Below, one piece after another: positions 22,252 through 32,776 of a stretch of 64,000 nt of DNA (positions within the stretch are counted from its first letter, which is position 1; each line of letters starts with the position of its first letter). Location: positions 39,939,396 to 40,003,395 of the forward strand of contig NC_063054.1 in the NCBI RefSeq assembly GCF_018812025.1, given 5' to 3'. The notes beneath the pieces are model-generated. The model was not told the origin of the DNA and did not search any database. It saw only the letters and a list, made by a program, of their open reading frames with translations. Position numbers and translations under genes: made by a program. The DNA is from Megalobrama amblycephala. Its lineage: Eukaryota; Chordata; Actinopteri; Cypriniformes; Xenocyprididae.

Positions 22252-22669
22252 CAGGGTTCCCACAGGTCATGGCATATTTGGAATATCATGGATTTTCAGG
22301 AAAAGTTATATCAGGATAATTTTGGGGGCAAAGTCATGGAATATCAGGAAATTTGGTTTAAGCAGTTTAAAATTGTCTTGCCAAAATACATTTAATACAA
22401 ATAAATTTCCACGCAAAATTGGTGTATATCTGGTTAAGATCTTTACTGCTTGCTTGAGCAGTTGTGGTTAACCCAACTTCAATTCAAATTAAATTGACCA
22501 TTTATTCATCTCCCACTCTAAAAAGTAAAAGATGCTTGAACGCTACGAGGGTGCTTTGAAATCCTTGGTCAGTTAGTTTATTGCACCATTCATAGTTGGT
22601 CATGGAAGTTCAATTTGTTTTTCTGGGAAAGTCATGCAATTTTACATTTGACTTAACTTGGGAACCCTG
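22252..22669. mobile_element. hAT-like MITE, CAGGGTTCC inverted ends
   Basis: The perfect terminal pair CAGGGTTCC / GGAACCCTG bounds 418 bp with internal sub-repeats built on TCATGGAAT/ATCATGG. Flanks share TGCTT but not a clean 8-bp duplication. The terminal type is common in fish hAT MITEs. Confidence 0.65.
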
Positions 22670-22966
22670 TGCTTCTCTATACTACACAAGCTAAACTGAA
22701 CATTCGCCCTACTCCATCTTCACACTCAATAATGGATTTACTGCCCTGTGGCTTTGAGTGAGTGGAACATTCATGTCAAACATGCATGCTAGCTGTGAAA
22801 AGTATGAGTAAGGATCCTCATCCAATCAGAAATAAATAAAAGTTAAACCAGATGTAGCTGTTGTAAAATGACATTTATATAGGTGCTATTTTGTGTCACA
22901 ATGTGATACTTATTCTTTGTGTCATAATGTGATACTGACCCTTTTTATACTATATCCTTATTTTAG

Positions 22967-23803
22967 AGCTGCCAGGACTTCACCTTTGTGGCAGTCACAC
23001 TAGCAGTGAAGAAGACATGGTATGACTGAAGGACCTTAAACCAATCCTTGTTATGTCTTTGTTATGATTGAGTGCAAAAAGCATACACAAAAAAATCTTA
23101 CAAGATCGTGGAGGTACTGTTTGTGTTAAAACACTTGAAGCCAAGACACGTGCCAACCTGCCCTATTGAGAAGTGTTTGTAATTTACCTTTTGTGTTAAT
23201 CTGCTTGTGTTTTTTTACAGGTGTCATTGGGCAACTCATTAGTGCAAGTCCCAAAACGCCTCCATCAGAGGCTGAGTGGGAGGAGGATGTTCCTCTTCAC
23301 ACAGGAACTGGCCACATTGGTGTTTGGCAGGGAAACTTTGGCCAAGGCAACCCTCACAGGGAAAGGGAAAAAAGGCGAGCTGAAGGAGCAGCTTGAGCCA
23401 GAAAAAACCAACGCAATTATAGGTACAGTAATGTCATAGTTATGAATCCAAATCCATTGTCATGACTGATTGACAAATCCATTATAATCAATGATTGTAT
23501 TTCAATGTTATACATTGTCTATCCTCTTTTAATTTATCCCCATGTCTCTTTCCTGTTTTCACAGGTGCAGTGAGGGAGCGATTCCCCAACACCGAGGTGG
23601 CAGAGATTCGGGCCCTTCTACGGAGGAAGTGCAACAATGTGCAACAAAGTGCAACAAGGCCTCTAGTAACTCAAGTCAGAGCTAGATATGCATGTGTAGT
23701 AAGTTGTTTGCCATTGCTCTGTTCCCGGCATTTCAGAGAAAGTCGACTGTTCAAGGTTCCTCCTTTTGCCAATATCTGCTTTTGTGTGTTACTTTTGTGT
23801 TAA
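22967..23803 (+). CDS. BEN-domain protein, last three exons
   Basis: Exons are 22967-23019, 23221-23422 and 23565-23803, each with AG acceptor and GT donor, and the phases match across both junctions. The middle and last exons encode a BEN-like domain, a helical module that binds DNA or chromatin proteins. The helix-rich part (MFLFTQELATLVFGRETLAK, residues 23-42 of the middle exon) is followed by the characteristic LEPEKTNAIIG across the splice site and then VRERFPNTEVAEIRALLRRK with CNN. The first exon is acidic (SSEEDM). The tail after the domain is Cys/Leu-rich, ends in TAA at 23801-23803 and overlaps an AATAAA signal. Exons with the start codon are not identified upstream. The open frame and matched phases argue for a real gene or a recently active element gene. 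BEN domains also occur in transposon-encoded proteins. Confidence 0.7.
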
Positions 23804-23859
23804 TAATAAAGATCCTTTTCTGAAATGCAATTTGTAATCTGTTGATTTAATGTACTTGA

Positions 23860-24516
23860 ACTGAATTGTAATATAATACACTTGTAGTGTAATACCAACA
23901 TTAATGCTTAAGTATAACAAAATGGGGATAAAATTACAAATGAAATGTACTTTCAATTTGTTTCTACCTTACACTATAATAACATTGCACTGGAAGTACG
24001 TGTCTATGATGTTTAGGTTGTAATTGAACTTCACTTCAAAAACATTATTATTGTCATAGTGGGACACTTTAAAAGCACTAAATATAGTTAGGAAGTGCAT
24101 TTGTAGATAACTTGAAATGTTACAGAGGCATACTAAATTAACTGTTTATAGTAAATATAAGTATGATAGCAGTATGCACAAAATGTACTTAAACACAACT
24201 ATAATTTGCACTGCAATGCCTTTTTAAGTGTATTTCCATTAGAATGGCAATACAATGCAATTGTACTGTGAGTGTGCTTAATTGCTCATGAATCTTGATT
24301 TTCATTAGTGTATTTTAGTGCACTTGAAGTTTAAAAAAAGTTGTTCCATTTTAGTATACTATTTACACTAGAAGTGTAGTCAAATAGATGTTAAGTTGAA
24401 GTTAATACATAATTGAATACACTTAACTATACTTGGATTTCATGAAAATAGTACAAAATGTAGAAAATATACTTAGTACACTTTATTAAAGTATATTTTT
24501 AATAGAATTCTTTTTC
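23860..24516. repeat. AT-rich element rich in AGTRYACTT motifs
   Basis: Motifs such as ACACTTGTAGTGTA, CACTTGAAG, AGTATACT and ACTTTATTAAAGTATA recur on both strands. This is a pattern I associate with non-autonomous DNA transposons in fish. Ends are not defined. Confidence 0.4.
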
Positions 24517-24979
24517 ACCTGGGTGGTTTTTGTGAAAAAGGGCAGATACACCTGTATATGATTAACACAAAACTTGGCGCACAATCTTTAGCTCTATTTA
24601 GATTGCTCCTGCTGACTAGAACATAACTTTCTCCTTTCTGTGTCAGTGGGGAAACCATGCATTCATACTGCTTTCTCTAAGTGACTGGATCATCCTCATG
24701 CAACACTGCAAACCATAGCGGGGAGACTACAAGAACATGTAGGAAAGGACAGACGAAATGCTTGACATGCAGTTTATTATAAATGTATAAATCCATTGCA
24801 CTAAATCAGTGCAAAAGTCAATGTGTGTATAATCATGTTTTATTTTAGAATTGAATATATTGTGTTTGAATGTATATAGTAATAAGTGAATGGGGTGCAT
24901 AATAATAGTTAACATTAAGATTAATTAAATTTCACTTAATTAAATTTTACATTTCACTTATTTGCAATGGGTTTTTTAA

Positions 24980-26532
24980 CACTCTGAGGTCTAAAAACGC
25001 GCCGGCGCGTTTTGCAGGTTTTTTTTCACATTGCAGCAAAACAGACTTAAAATACTCTGTCATTTTTTGTCATAGAGACATAAGTAATACATCAATTGAA
25101 ACTATAGAATATCTCCTTTTATTTGTATACACTCAGAGTAAAAACAAAATGTTGTGCTTTTTGTAAAATAAAGAAAACTAACATGATGCGTGATCTCTCA
25201 TCTCCCTCTGAACGAAGTCCAATCTGATAGTTCTCAGAAAATGAAGTGTAACTTAGTGAATACTAATCACAAAAAATTCATACTTATGTCTAACAAAACG
25301 TTGAAATGTCAGGTTTTAAATCGTGCAAGTCAAATCGAAAACAAACATTCTGTGTTTATGTAATCTGTATGAAAAGAGAGCCATGTCAGAAGTCCGTGAT
25401 TCAGCTCATTACCCACTAATGCGGCCACACCCACGGAGCCAGCGCTATTCACAGGCAAATTCAGAGACAACACATGCATTCATCATCTCAATCGTGTATT
25501 TATTGCCTTGAAAATTGTTTATCTGGATGAAAAAGCCATGGTTAGCGATCTCTGGAAGACATTCAGTAAATTCCTGTTTGTTTTCTTCTATTGATAAGTT
25601 TTAAGTGAGTTTTTGTTTCTTTAGCGCCCTCCGGCTGTAGTATGAATTGGTAAACACCATTCATGGAATATCGTCTTCTTCTTAGGTGAATTTGTGGACT
25701 AAAATGCACAGAGCGCCCTCCGGCTGCAGTATGAATTGCAAACACCAGCGCTCATAGAGATAACAATGAATATTAAATAAAAAATAACTCCTCTGTATAG
25801 AAAATTGACATAAACATATGAGAATCCTATATTTCTCCAAATGTGCATGCTTTTAAACTAAAAGCCTATATTCAGACTCTTTGCATCACAGAAATACATT
25901 ATATTTTAAAGTATAATATAAAACCATTATTTTATATTGTAATAAAATTTTTCTGTATGTTTCATATACCATGATGAGCTTGAGACATCACAGAAGTTTT
26001 TTTTCACAGCCTACCTGACTGAAATGCCTCATTAATATGCAAGTCTTTTCAGGTCATTACTATTCAATTCTTTTGTCTTCACAGGTGAGAATGAGCCATT
26101 ATTCATGGAGATTCACGCCTCCTCGCATACCGTGTTTCTTGGCAAAAAGTGTCTTACAAAAACTAAATCAGTATATTGTTATAAATGAAAGAGTAGTCAG
26201 CATAATTTTTACATAATTTTGAAGCAAAAACTCTAGTCTACAACCTTCAATACCCAAAAGTCTTGTGAACACAGATTTAATATACTTTTATTGGCCTTAT
26301 ATCAGTGACTTAAGTTTTTTGTTTTTTCAGTAACCACGCATAAACGTTATTCCTTCAAAAACACAAACATGTACACACATGTTCCTCACATATTATGGTA
26401 GCCTAGTTTGTGCTGAATACAGTGTAATGACACTTGTGTCATTAATATGTTTATGAACAACTGAAAAAAGCACAAATGTCAGGGCATGTCAAAACTTCTC
26501 CAGGCCCCAAATCAGCCTCAGACTCCAGAGGG
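24980..26532. mobile_element. Non-autonomous piggyBac-like element 2 (TTAA target)
   Basis: TTAA at 24976-24979 and at 26533-26536 flank CACTCTGAGGTCT on the left and, in reverse complement, CCCTCTGGAGTCTGAGG on the right. The 1.55 kb body has no transposase. It contains a direct repeat GCGCCCTCCGGCTG(T/C)AGTA at about 25624 and 25712. A second, fragmented copy of this element is found around 54.3-61.4 kb, which confirms that it is a repeat family. Confidence 0.75.
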
Positions 26533-26536
26533 TTAA

Positions 26537-27159
26537 GACAATCACCTGTCACCTGCAGGTCTCCTGTCCCTGTGAAACCATAGTGAACATGACATGATTG
26601 CCCTTAACTAACATACAAGTTAAACATAAAAATACTTCAAAACAACTGCAACGCGATCTTTAAACAAGGTAATGTTAGCCAGAAATATATTAACAAGGCA
26701 GGCAACGCTGGTTGACAACACTAATCCTCAAATATTAGCAGGTTTTTATCTTTTAAAAACAACATTGCTGTAACTACATACACATACTACATTCACATGT
26801 CGGTGTATTATATAAATATTGAAAACCAATGCATTTATTGACTATAAATTACCAAAAATCACGGTTCTATCTCTCAAACCCTATCATTTTGAATTGCCGC
26901 CGAAGCACTTCCTGGAACTATCTGAAGGCTACACGAATCACGTGACGATCAAGCGATTTGAACTTCCGCTGTCGCAACTCTGTCTCTCTATGGCTCTGGG
27001 TGGGCCAAGCCTCTGATTGGGTGGGCCAGGCCCACGCTGGCCCCCCCGTGGAGCCGGGCCTGGACGGCACGCGACTGGTCAGAAAGCAACGTGTAACGTT
27101 AGTCTGACATGTTTCTTGTCCACGACACCACAGGATTTTAGGAGTCAAAATTGCGTCAT
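26537..27159. other. No gene recognised
   Basis: AT-rich DNA, then a GC-richer patch near 27.0-27.1 kb without a supported ORF. Confidence 0.4.
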
Positions 27160-27312
27160 CCATCTGACACAGTGACTATCATAACAGACAAAAAAAATCA
27201 TGTAATCTGATCTGACACAGTGACTAGTAAGTTATCAACAGACAAAAAAATTGTGTAATTAGACATCGTCGACGTCTGATGCCAAATTGTCAAACATCGC
27301 CCAACCCTAGCT
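27160..27312. repeat. Two-unit tandem repeat next to a hAT-like terminus
   Basis: ATCTGACACAGTGACTA followed by AACAGACAAAAAAAT occurs twice, at about 27160 and 27209. The stretch ends at ACATCGCCCAACCCTAG near 27309, whose reverse complement (CTAGGGTTGGGCGATGT) is a frequent hAT-type end in fish. Confidence 0.5.
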
Positions 27313-27396
27313 TCTTCTGTTTATTATCATATATGCATTAGTCAATAATAGTTTTTTTAAAAGCTAACGTTAGCCAATGGAAAGCATTTTACTTAC

Positions 27397-27560
27397 TTTT
27401 CTGGGTGCATCCGTGACAGGTGTCTGTTAAAGTTTGAAGTTGTCCCAGTCTTTTCCTCAATTGTGCGATTACACACACAACATTTAGCGCTGCTCTTTCC
27501 AGCATTAGATGCAAAATTCGTATAGGCGAATTTCACGATCCGGGGCACATCTTTCTGCAT
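27397..27560 (-). pseudogene. BED-type zinc-finger exon of a hAT transposase
   Basis: On the minus strand the frame from a methionine at 27560 (an upstream in-frame methionine exists at 27635) contains AKCCVCNRTI, then NFNRHLSRMHPEK. This is the C-x2-C...H-x4-H arrangement of a BED finger, the DNA-binding module at the N terminus of hAT transposases and ZBED proteins. A strong donor GTAAGT follows at 27396. No catalytic exon of a hAT transposase is seen on the minus strand downstream, where the tandem repeat and hAT-like end at 27.16-27.31 kb intervene. This is probably a stranded first exon. Confidence 0.65.
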
Positions 27561-27775
27561 TTTCCAAATTTGAACATTTAGCCCGCGAATCATGCACGAG
27601 CGTAAAGTGAGTGACGTCAGTGAGTGTGTTGTCAAGAGAGCGAGCGGTAGCAGTGTCTGTGAGGGAAAAAAATAGATCCCGGCCGGTCCTGGGCACGAAA
27701 CCTTATATAATATTATATATATAAACTTATATATTTTTTATAACATATTTAGTCAAAAACAACGTGATGAATGCT

Positions 27776-27905
27776 CAAGTCCGATTTTATATATCCTCGA
27801 GTCCGAGTCCAAGTACGAGTCATCAGTCCGCGAGTCCAAGTCGAGTCACGAGTCCAAAGAATAGTGACTCGAGTCGGACTCGAGTCCGAGTCCAGGACTC
27901 GAGTA
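27776..27905. repeat. GAGTCC/GACTCG hexamer-rich tract
   Basis: GAGTCCGAGTCC, CGAGTCCAAGTCGAGTCACG and GACTCGAGTCGGACTCGAGTC alternate over about 130 bp, giving many overlapping GACTCGAGTC palindromes. Probably a terminal or subterminal array of a DNA transposon. Confidence 0.6.
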
Positions 27906-28032
27906 CTCCATCACTGTTGGGAACATTAAAAAAATAAATACATATATATAGATAGATAGTTAGATAGTAGTGGACATTTTGGGAAAAGTGGAAATCAAAA
28001 GAGAGAGTCTACATGCTCTTTACATTATCATT

Positions 28033-28735
28033 TTATTCAGGTTTATTTGGGTTTTGTAGAAGTTTTATAATTTGGTCTTGTTGTTTTTCCATTTTCTTTA
28101 GTTCCTCCACAATGGTTCCTAAGCTGGTCAACATCTTTCTCTCAAACGCAAAGGCATCCAGAAATTGTGAGGGTTGTGATCGTCTCTGCCTGCTGCTGAG
28201 GGTTGTGTTGTGCATTGCAGAGGTTCCAGGCTGTGCATCCATCACAACACCTGCTCGCTGGTCTTGAGAAATAGTGGGCCTTTCGGAGGATGTGTCTTCC
28301 AAACCCAGAGGAGTGGATTGAATGGTGCCAGGTGGTGCAGTACCAATCCCTGAGGACCCAAAAAGCTCGTCCATTTGCTGAGGAGTGGAAAAAAGGGCAT
28401 GTGAAAAGTACAGTGAAAAATGACCAATATTTCAGTCTTATAAGACATGACAATGTTATTTTTAGATACTTGAATATAATAAGGTCTTAAACTTACTGTA
28501 TAGTACTCCCAGGTGTGCCTCCCCTCCCCAGTTGCACGACGCCGGTCCTTTACTCGCTTATATGTGGTTAACATGTTTGCTAGTTTTTTTCTAATTTTTT
28601 CGCTTGACAAGTTGTACCCATTTTGTGAGAATGTATTTTGATCCTTTTTATAGAAAGCCATTTTGTTCCTAAAGTAGAGTTGCTGATGAGTCCTTGTTAG
28701 CTCCAGTCGGAATAGTGTCATTTTATGTGTTATTT
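28033..28735 (-). pseudogene. Harbinger Myb/SANT-like accessory protein gene (two exons)
   Basis: Exon a (28735-28497, minus) encodes NGYNLSSEKIRKKLANMLTT, then YKRVKDRRRATGEGRHTWEYY. This is a Myb/SANT-like trihelix module as found in the second gene of Harbinger transposons, whose product helps carry the nuclease to DNA. A donor GTAAGT follows at 28496. Exon b begins at 28377 after TCCTCAG, joins in frame (QMDELFGSSG) and ends in a stop at 28033. Its C-terminal part (FLDAFAFERKMLTSLGTIVEELKK) predicts a coiled coil. The N-terminal helix of the trihelix looks eroded. The Harbinger nuclease lies 1.6 kb upstream on the same strand, which is the expected partner arrangement. Confidence 0.65.
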
Positions 28736-28840
28736 CTGTAAAATGGAAAGAGAAATATTTTAACACCACAAAAAGAAAAAAAGAAAGTAATTCAACCACA
28801 GCACTGGCATTTATATTTTTTACAGTCTTTGATGCAATAC

Positions 28841-29109
28841 CTTGTGACTCATGCCTGTCTGACTGGATGGAGGGGGTGACGTTTGAATGGCTTCTGAAGG
28901 GTTTCCACATACTGCACCAGATTGGAGAGTGGCAGTGGGGGTAAGTGGAACAGGGGGCCTAGTGATGGTAACGGGGCGCTGGCTGGCTGAGCGTTGCAGT
29001 GGCTTCATAAAACTGAGGTTTAGGGGTACAGATGACCTACTGGAGGTAGTGGGGCATGGAGTAGAAGGTTTGGGGAGGTTTGGAGCACAAGCTGAGCCAC
29101 TGATGAGAG
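28841..29109 (-). pseudogene. Possible upstream Pro/Ser-rich exon of the Harbinger Myb-like gene
   Basis: On the minus strand a frame between an acceptor (CCAAACAG) and a donor (CACAAG|GTATTG) is rich in Pro, Ser and Thr (KPSTPCPTTSSRSSVPLN). Its end phase (0) does not fit the next exon, which needs phase 1. It may be decayed, alternatively spliced, or not an exon. Confidence 0.3.
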
Positions 29110-30135
29110 CTGTTTGGAGAGAAAGGTGTAGATGTGGTCATTGTCACTTAAGAAATATGTTTCCAGTATGTGCTTGTTCATCAAGTAAATGTGTACCTTG
29201 TTTTGTTTCAACGGCTGATACTTTCTTCATCACAGAGGAAAGGAACTCTTGATCTGGAGAAATATATCAATAAAACACTTGTACAAATCATTGAATCGTT
29301 ATTATTCCATAGTTCTGATGTTTACTTACCATTCTACATCCTTTCAGCGATGTCCTTGGAAACTGTTAGAGTGACAACATTACCTTTGCTGTCTGACACA
29401 TTAATCATTACATTGTCCATTTTGTTTTGTTACATAGGGTTGTAGCATCTGGACCAATCAGGCACACAAAATTATTCATTATATTTAAGGAATTACCCAT
29501 AAACTCACTCTATCAAAGCTCTGTGAACCCATCCCCCTAAAACTGCAACTAGCATCCCAAACTAGCTAAACTACAGGAAGAACTAGGTGTCCTGTTACAG
29601 ATACTTGGACCTTTTACGATCAGGAAGAATTTTGCAGAGACCAGTGACTCATTCTTTCTGAGAAGGACAAATAAACTCCTTTAATCCTATGTATTCTCTA
29701 TATAACCACTTGGGAAATGTATAAACATGTATCCAAGTTTCCCATCTCATGACTTTTCTTCCATGGGCTTTATTCTATGAATTCATTTTCTCTTTTGAAC
29801 TAGTTTGGTATTAATATTCCAGAGCTGCAATGTATAGTTAACTGGAATCACATGAGTAGCATGTTTGGTATCTACGGACTCCAACTTTCGATTCCTATTT
29901 GGTAATTTATGTTATGTCCATACCTGTGCAACACATCAGTATTACAAGAATCTTTAATAGTTCTTATTCAGGAACTCAGCTTGTTAATCTTTCTTGGTCG
30001 TAAAAGCCCTGACAGGAGGTGTGTGGTCACCTGGAAATACAACACCTTCATTGGCTGCATCAACCTTAATTAACAAAAACAAATTAGGTCAACTGGTTAT
30101 CATTTGCCAAATATTTCTTTACATTCCAATATTAC

Positions 30136-30187
<52 letters not shown>

Positions 30188-30334
30188 AAAAATACTGGCA
30201 AAGTTTAATCCAGATAAATACTTCTTTTCAGTTGTTTGCATGATCAGTATAGACATACAACTTAGATCTGACCACAAATCTGGTCTCTATAATGACAGGC
30301 GTGAGTGTTGTGGGTCCACAATTATGTGCATTCC
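29110..30334. other. Harbinger interior, no further gene; (TA)n tract inside
   Basis: A (TA)n microsatellite lies at about 30139-30181. No other supported feature is present. Confidence 0.45.
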
Positions 30335-31024
30335 CTATGGGACAAGGGAATGGGGATTTTCTTCAAGAAGACGACCAACCTCTGTGAAGCGAAATGCTCT
30401 GGCATCATGCCAACTCCCAGGGTGACCCACACTGATATGACAGAAGCGCCGCTGACTGTCACAAAACCCAGTTAAATTTACAGAATAAAACTGTTTCCTA
30501 TTCAGGTATGCTAGGGGATTATCACAATCGGGTCTCATTATAGGAATGTGACACCCATCCACTGCACATCAGTGTTGGGGAAACCTGCTGCATCAAACCC
30601 TAACTTCGACATCTCCAGCCTTTGGCCTCTGGGCCAGGAAATGTGGTGGGCCATGTATGTATTAACATAGCAACAAAACTCATGGAGATGCTTGGCAAGA
30701 GTGGATTTTGACATGTTGCATCTATCTGCCACCCCACAATATGACTCCTGATTGGCCAACGTCCAAAGGCAGGCAAGAACACTGTTTATGAGTGGCAGTT
30801 TGGTCTGTTGTAAATTCATATAAACAGGACCAAGGGTGGTAATGACATCCTGCAAAGGTAGAAAATAGGTTATCAAGATAACATGCTAACACTTGAAATA
30901 AGTAAATGAATTTTATATTGTCTAGTACACACACCTCCACTTGTTCTTTGGAAAGCCTGAAATGACCTCTGAGACTGTAGAGAGGGACAAAATCCTCCAC
31001 AAAATTCCTTATTTTTGGAACCAT
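30335..31024 (-). pseudogene. Harbinger nuclease (HARBI1/DDE_4 family), broken
   Basis: Exon 1 (31024-30935) encodes a short basic start, MVPKIRNFVEDFVPLYSLRG. Donor GTGTGT and acceptor TTTGCAG join it in frame to exon 2 from 30849. Exon 2 has a helix-turn-helix-like stretch (SYCGVADRCNMSKSTLAKHL) and then the beginning of the DDE_4 nuclease. At about 30568 the frame slips just before the first catalytic aspartate. The sequence DGCHIPIMRPDC and HPGSWHDARAF continues in the next frame until a premature TAG at 30335. The rest of the catalytic fold, including the last acidic residue, is not recognisable beyond that point. Harbinger transposases cut and paste at short TWA targets. This copy cannot be active. 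Element termini were not identified. Confidence 0.75.
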
Positions 31025-31521
31025 TCTATATATCAGAAAGAGGAATTGTACTCGCTATATATGTGGAACTGAAAACACAGGTAGTTAACAAATCTAATTT
31101 CAAGGTTTATGTTTAAGTAGGATTTTAATAAAATAATAAGGGTATTCAGGAGTGTTGAAATTGTAATAAAAGCCCATTATTTCTTTGTGTAAACAGAATT
31201 AGAATTTCTTTATATTTAAACAAACAGGCTGGCAAGCCACTATTGATTACAGAAGCTGTTTCTTGATTAAATTCATTACATCAATAATACATTGTAAAGC
31301 TATAAACAATTCGGTCATTTAATTTGGTTTGCCACACAGTATTTTATTTGATGTACAGGTTTCAGATTCTAGGTAATAACTATCAAACTATAACAATAAT
31401 TGTATATTGTTTATTAAAGTACGGAAATGAATACTTTTTACATTAAACCTTTACTCACCTTTGTTGCTCGTTGTGCTCAATTTCATGCAAAAAAAATGCA
31501 GCAAACTATGGGAACCACAGC
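31025..31521. other. AT-rich, no gene recognised
   Basis: Upstream flank of the Harbinger nuclease, without a clear terminal inverted repeat. Confidence 0.4.
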
Positions 31522-31618
31522 GTGTTCGACTTCACGTCTCCGTTTTCAGCTCCTCCCCGCCTGCACGCGGCTAATCTTGCCGATCGGTTACATCCAGCCG
31601 CAGCCGATGTCGAACACA
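31522..31618. repeat. Small inverted repeat, GTGTTCGAC...GTCGAACAC
   Basis: A 97-bp GC-rich segment is bounded by the perfect pair GTGTTCGAC / GTCGAACAC in otherwise AT-rich DNA. It may be a very short MITE or the end of a larger element. Confidence 0.5.
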
Positions 31619-32079
31619 CTTATTTTCTCTGACCATAACAAATGTGCTTTACAAACACAAAGTTGGAGCAGCCAGAGAACAATTAATAATAAAAGGTAAA
31701 GAGTCAAGAGCCCAACTAAAGCAAACGCTGACCTCTTTCATGGTGACTTGAAATTAAACATTAATAAAACATTAATTAACACCTTTTTTCTTTCTTTCCT
31801 TCAATGATTCTGCTTATTAACATCAGGTGTCTCCACTAATTGTCAATCATCACTCAATCATCAATCAATTATTTCATTAACTTTAACACCGCTTCAGTGT
31901 TACTTTTTAACACCCGGCAAGATGGACTCATATGGAATGTTTAAAAATGTGTTTAAAATGAAATGTTGTAAAATGTGAAAATGAAAAGGATTTAATAAAT
32001 TCTGATTTTAATTCAGCGTGTGTGTGTGTAAAATATATATATCTCATTATAGTCAACGATTGTACGCTGTCAAAGCCAA

Positions 32080-32262
32080 TTTTGTACCCTTTTTGAAGGG
32101 TCATTTTTGTACTGTTAAATAAAGGTACAAAATTGTCACCAAAGGTACAAAACTGGTCTCTTAAGGTACAAATCACAAGGGTACAAATTTGTACCCTGAC
32201 AAGCCATTGTACCCCTAAAAGTACAGTTATGTACATTATTTTCTGAGAGTGTACCAGAGCCA
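32080..32262. repeat. GGTACAAA-motif repeat (MITE-like)
   Basis: TTGTACC/GGTACAAA occurs about seven times in 150 bp in both orientations. It finishes with TACATTATTTTCTGAGAGTG, an end I have seen repeatedly in fish non-autonomous elements. Confidence 0.55.
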
Positions 32263-32359
32263 AATACATGCATGACTGAGCACAAAACACTGGACAATTG
32301 TTGATTCTTTGAACTAAAATTTTTAGGTGAACTAACCCTTTAAGTATGTGTTTTTTTTT

Positions 32360-32567
32360 CTAACTGTCAGGTTGTTCTAAACCCTTAAGACTTTAATTTA
32401 TCTTCAGATCACAGATTTACATTTTTGATAAAACCCAAGAGCTTTCTGACCCGTCGATAGACTTGAATGCAATTGACACTTTCAAGCCCCAGAAAGATAT
32501 TAAAGTCTTGTGGGTTTAGGAACACATAAGCAATTAATACTGTAATTTACATTTTGGGTGAACTGTT
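32360..32567. repeat. Dispersed 'TTAGTTCACC' family repeat, copy 1
   Basis: It shares CTTCAGATCACAG, ACCCAAGAGCTTTCTGAC and the CAAGCCCCAGAAAG block with the copies at 33927 and 52595, and finishes with ATTTTGGGTGAACTGTTC. Confidence 0.55.
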
Positions 32568-32776
32568 CTTCTAATTGTTTGTTAATCATGAATTCAGTTT
32601 TTTAAATTACACAGCGTTCTACATTTATTGTTATATAAGTGGGTTTGTAGGATTACTTGTTAAAATGAGGCTCAGATCATCTTAAAAAATGCAGCTTTAC
32701 TTCGAGACATGGTCACTGATTTCAGAATGTCTGTTTACACTGCAGAAGATCTGATAACACATTTTTTGTTTTTCAG

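Noticed and set aside
27776..27905. CRISPR-like or clustered regulatory array from GAGTCC repeats
   Set aside because: No regular repeat-spacer structure. It is a simple hexamer-based low-complexity tract in a eukaryotic genome.
28820..29252. 121-codon plus-strand ORF
   Set aside because: It is antisense to the Pro/Ser-rich minus-strand exon candidate and has no recognisable motif.
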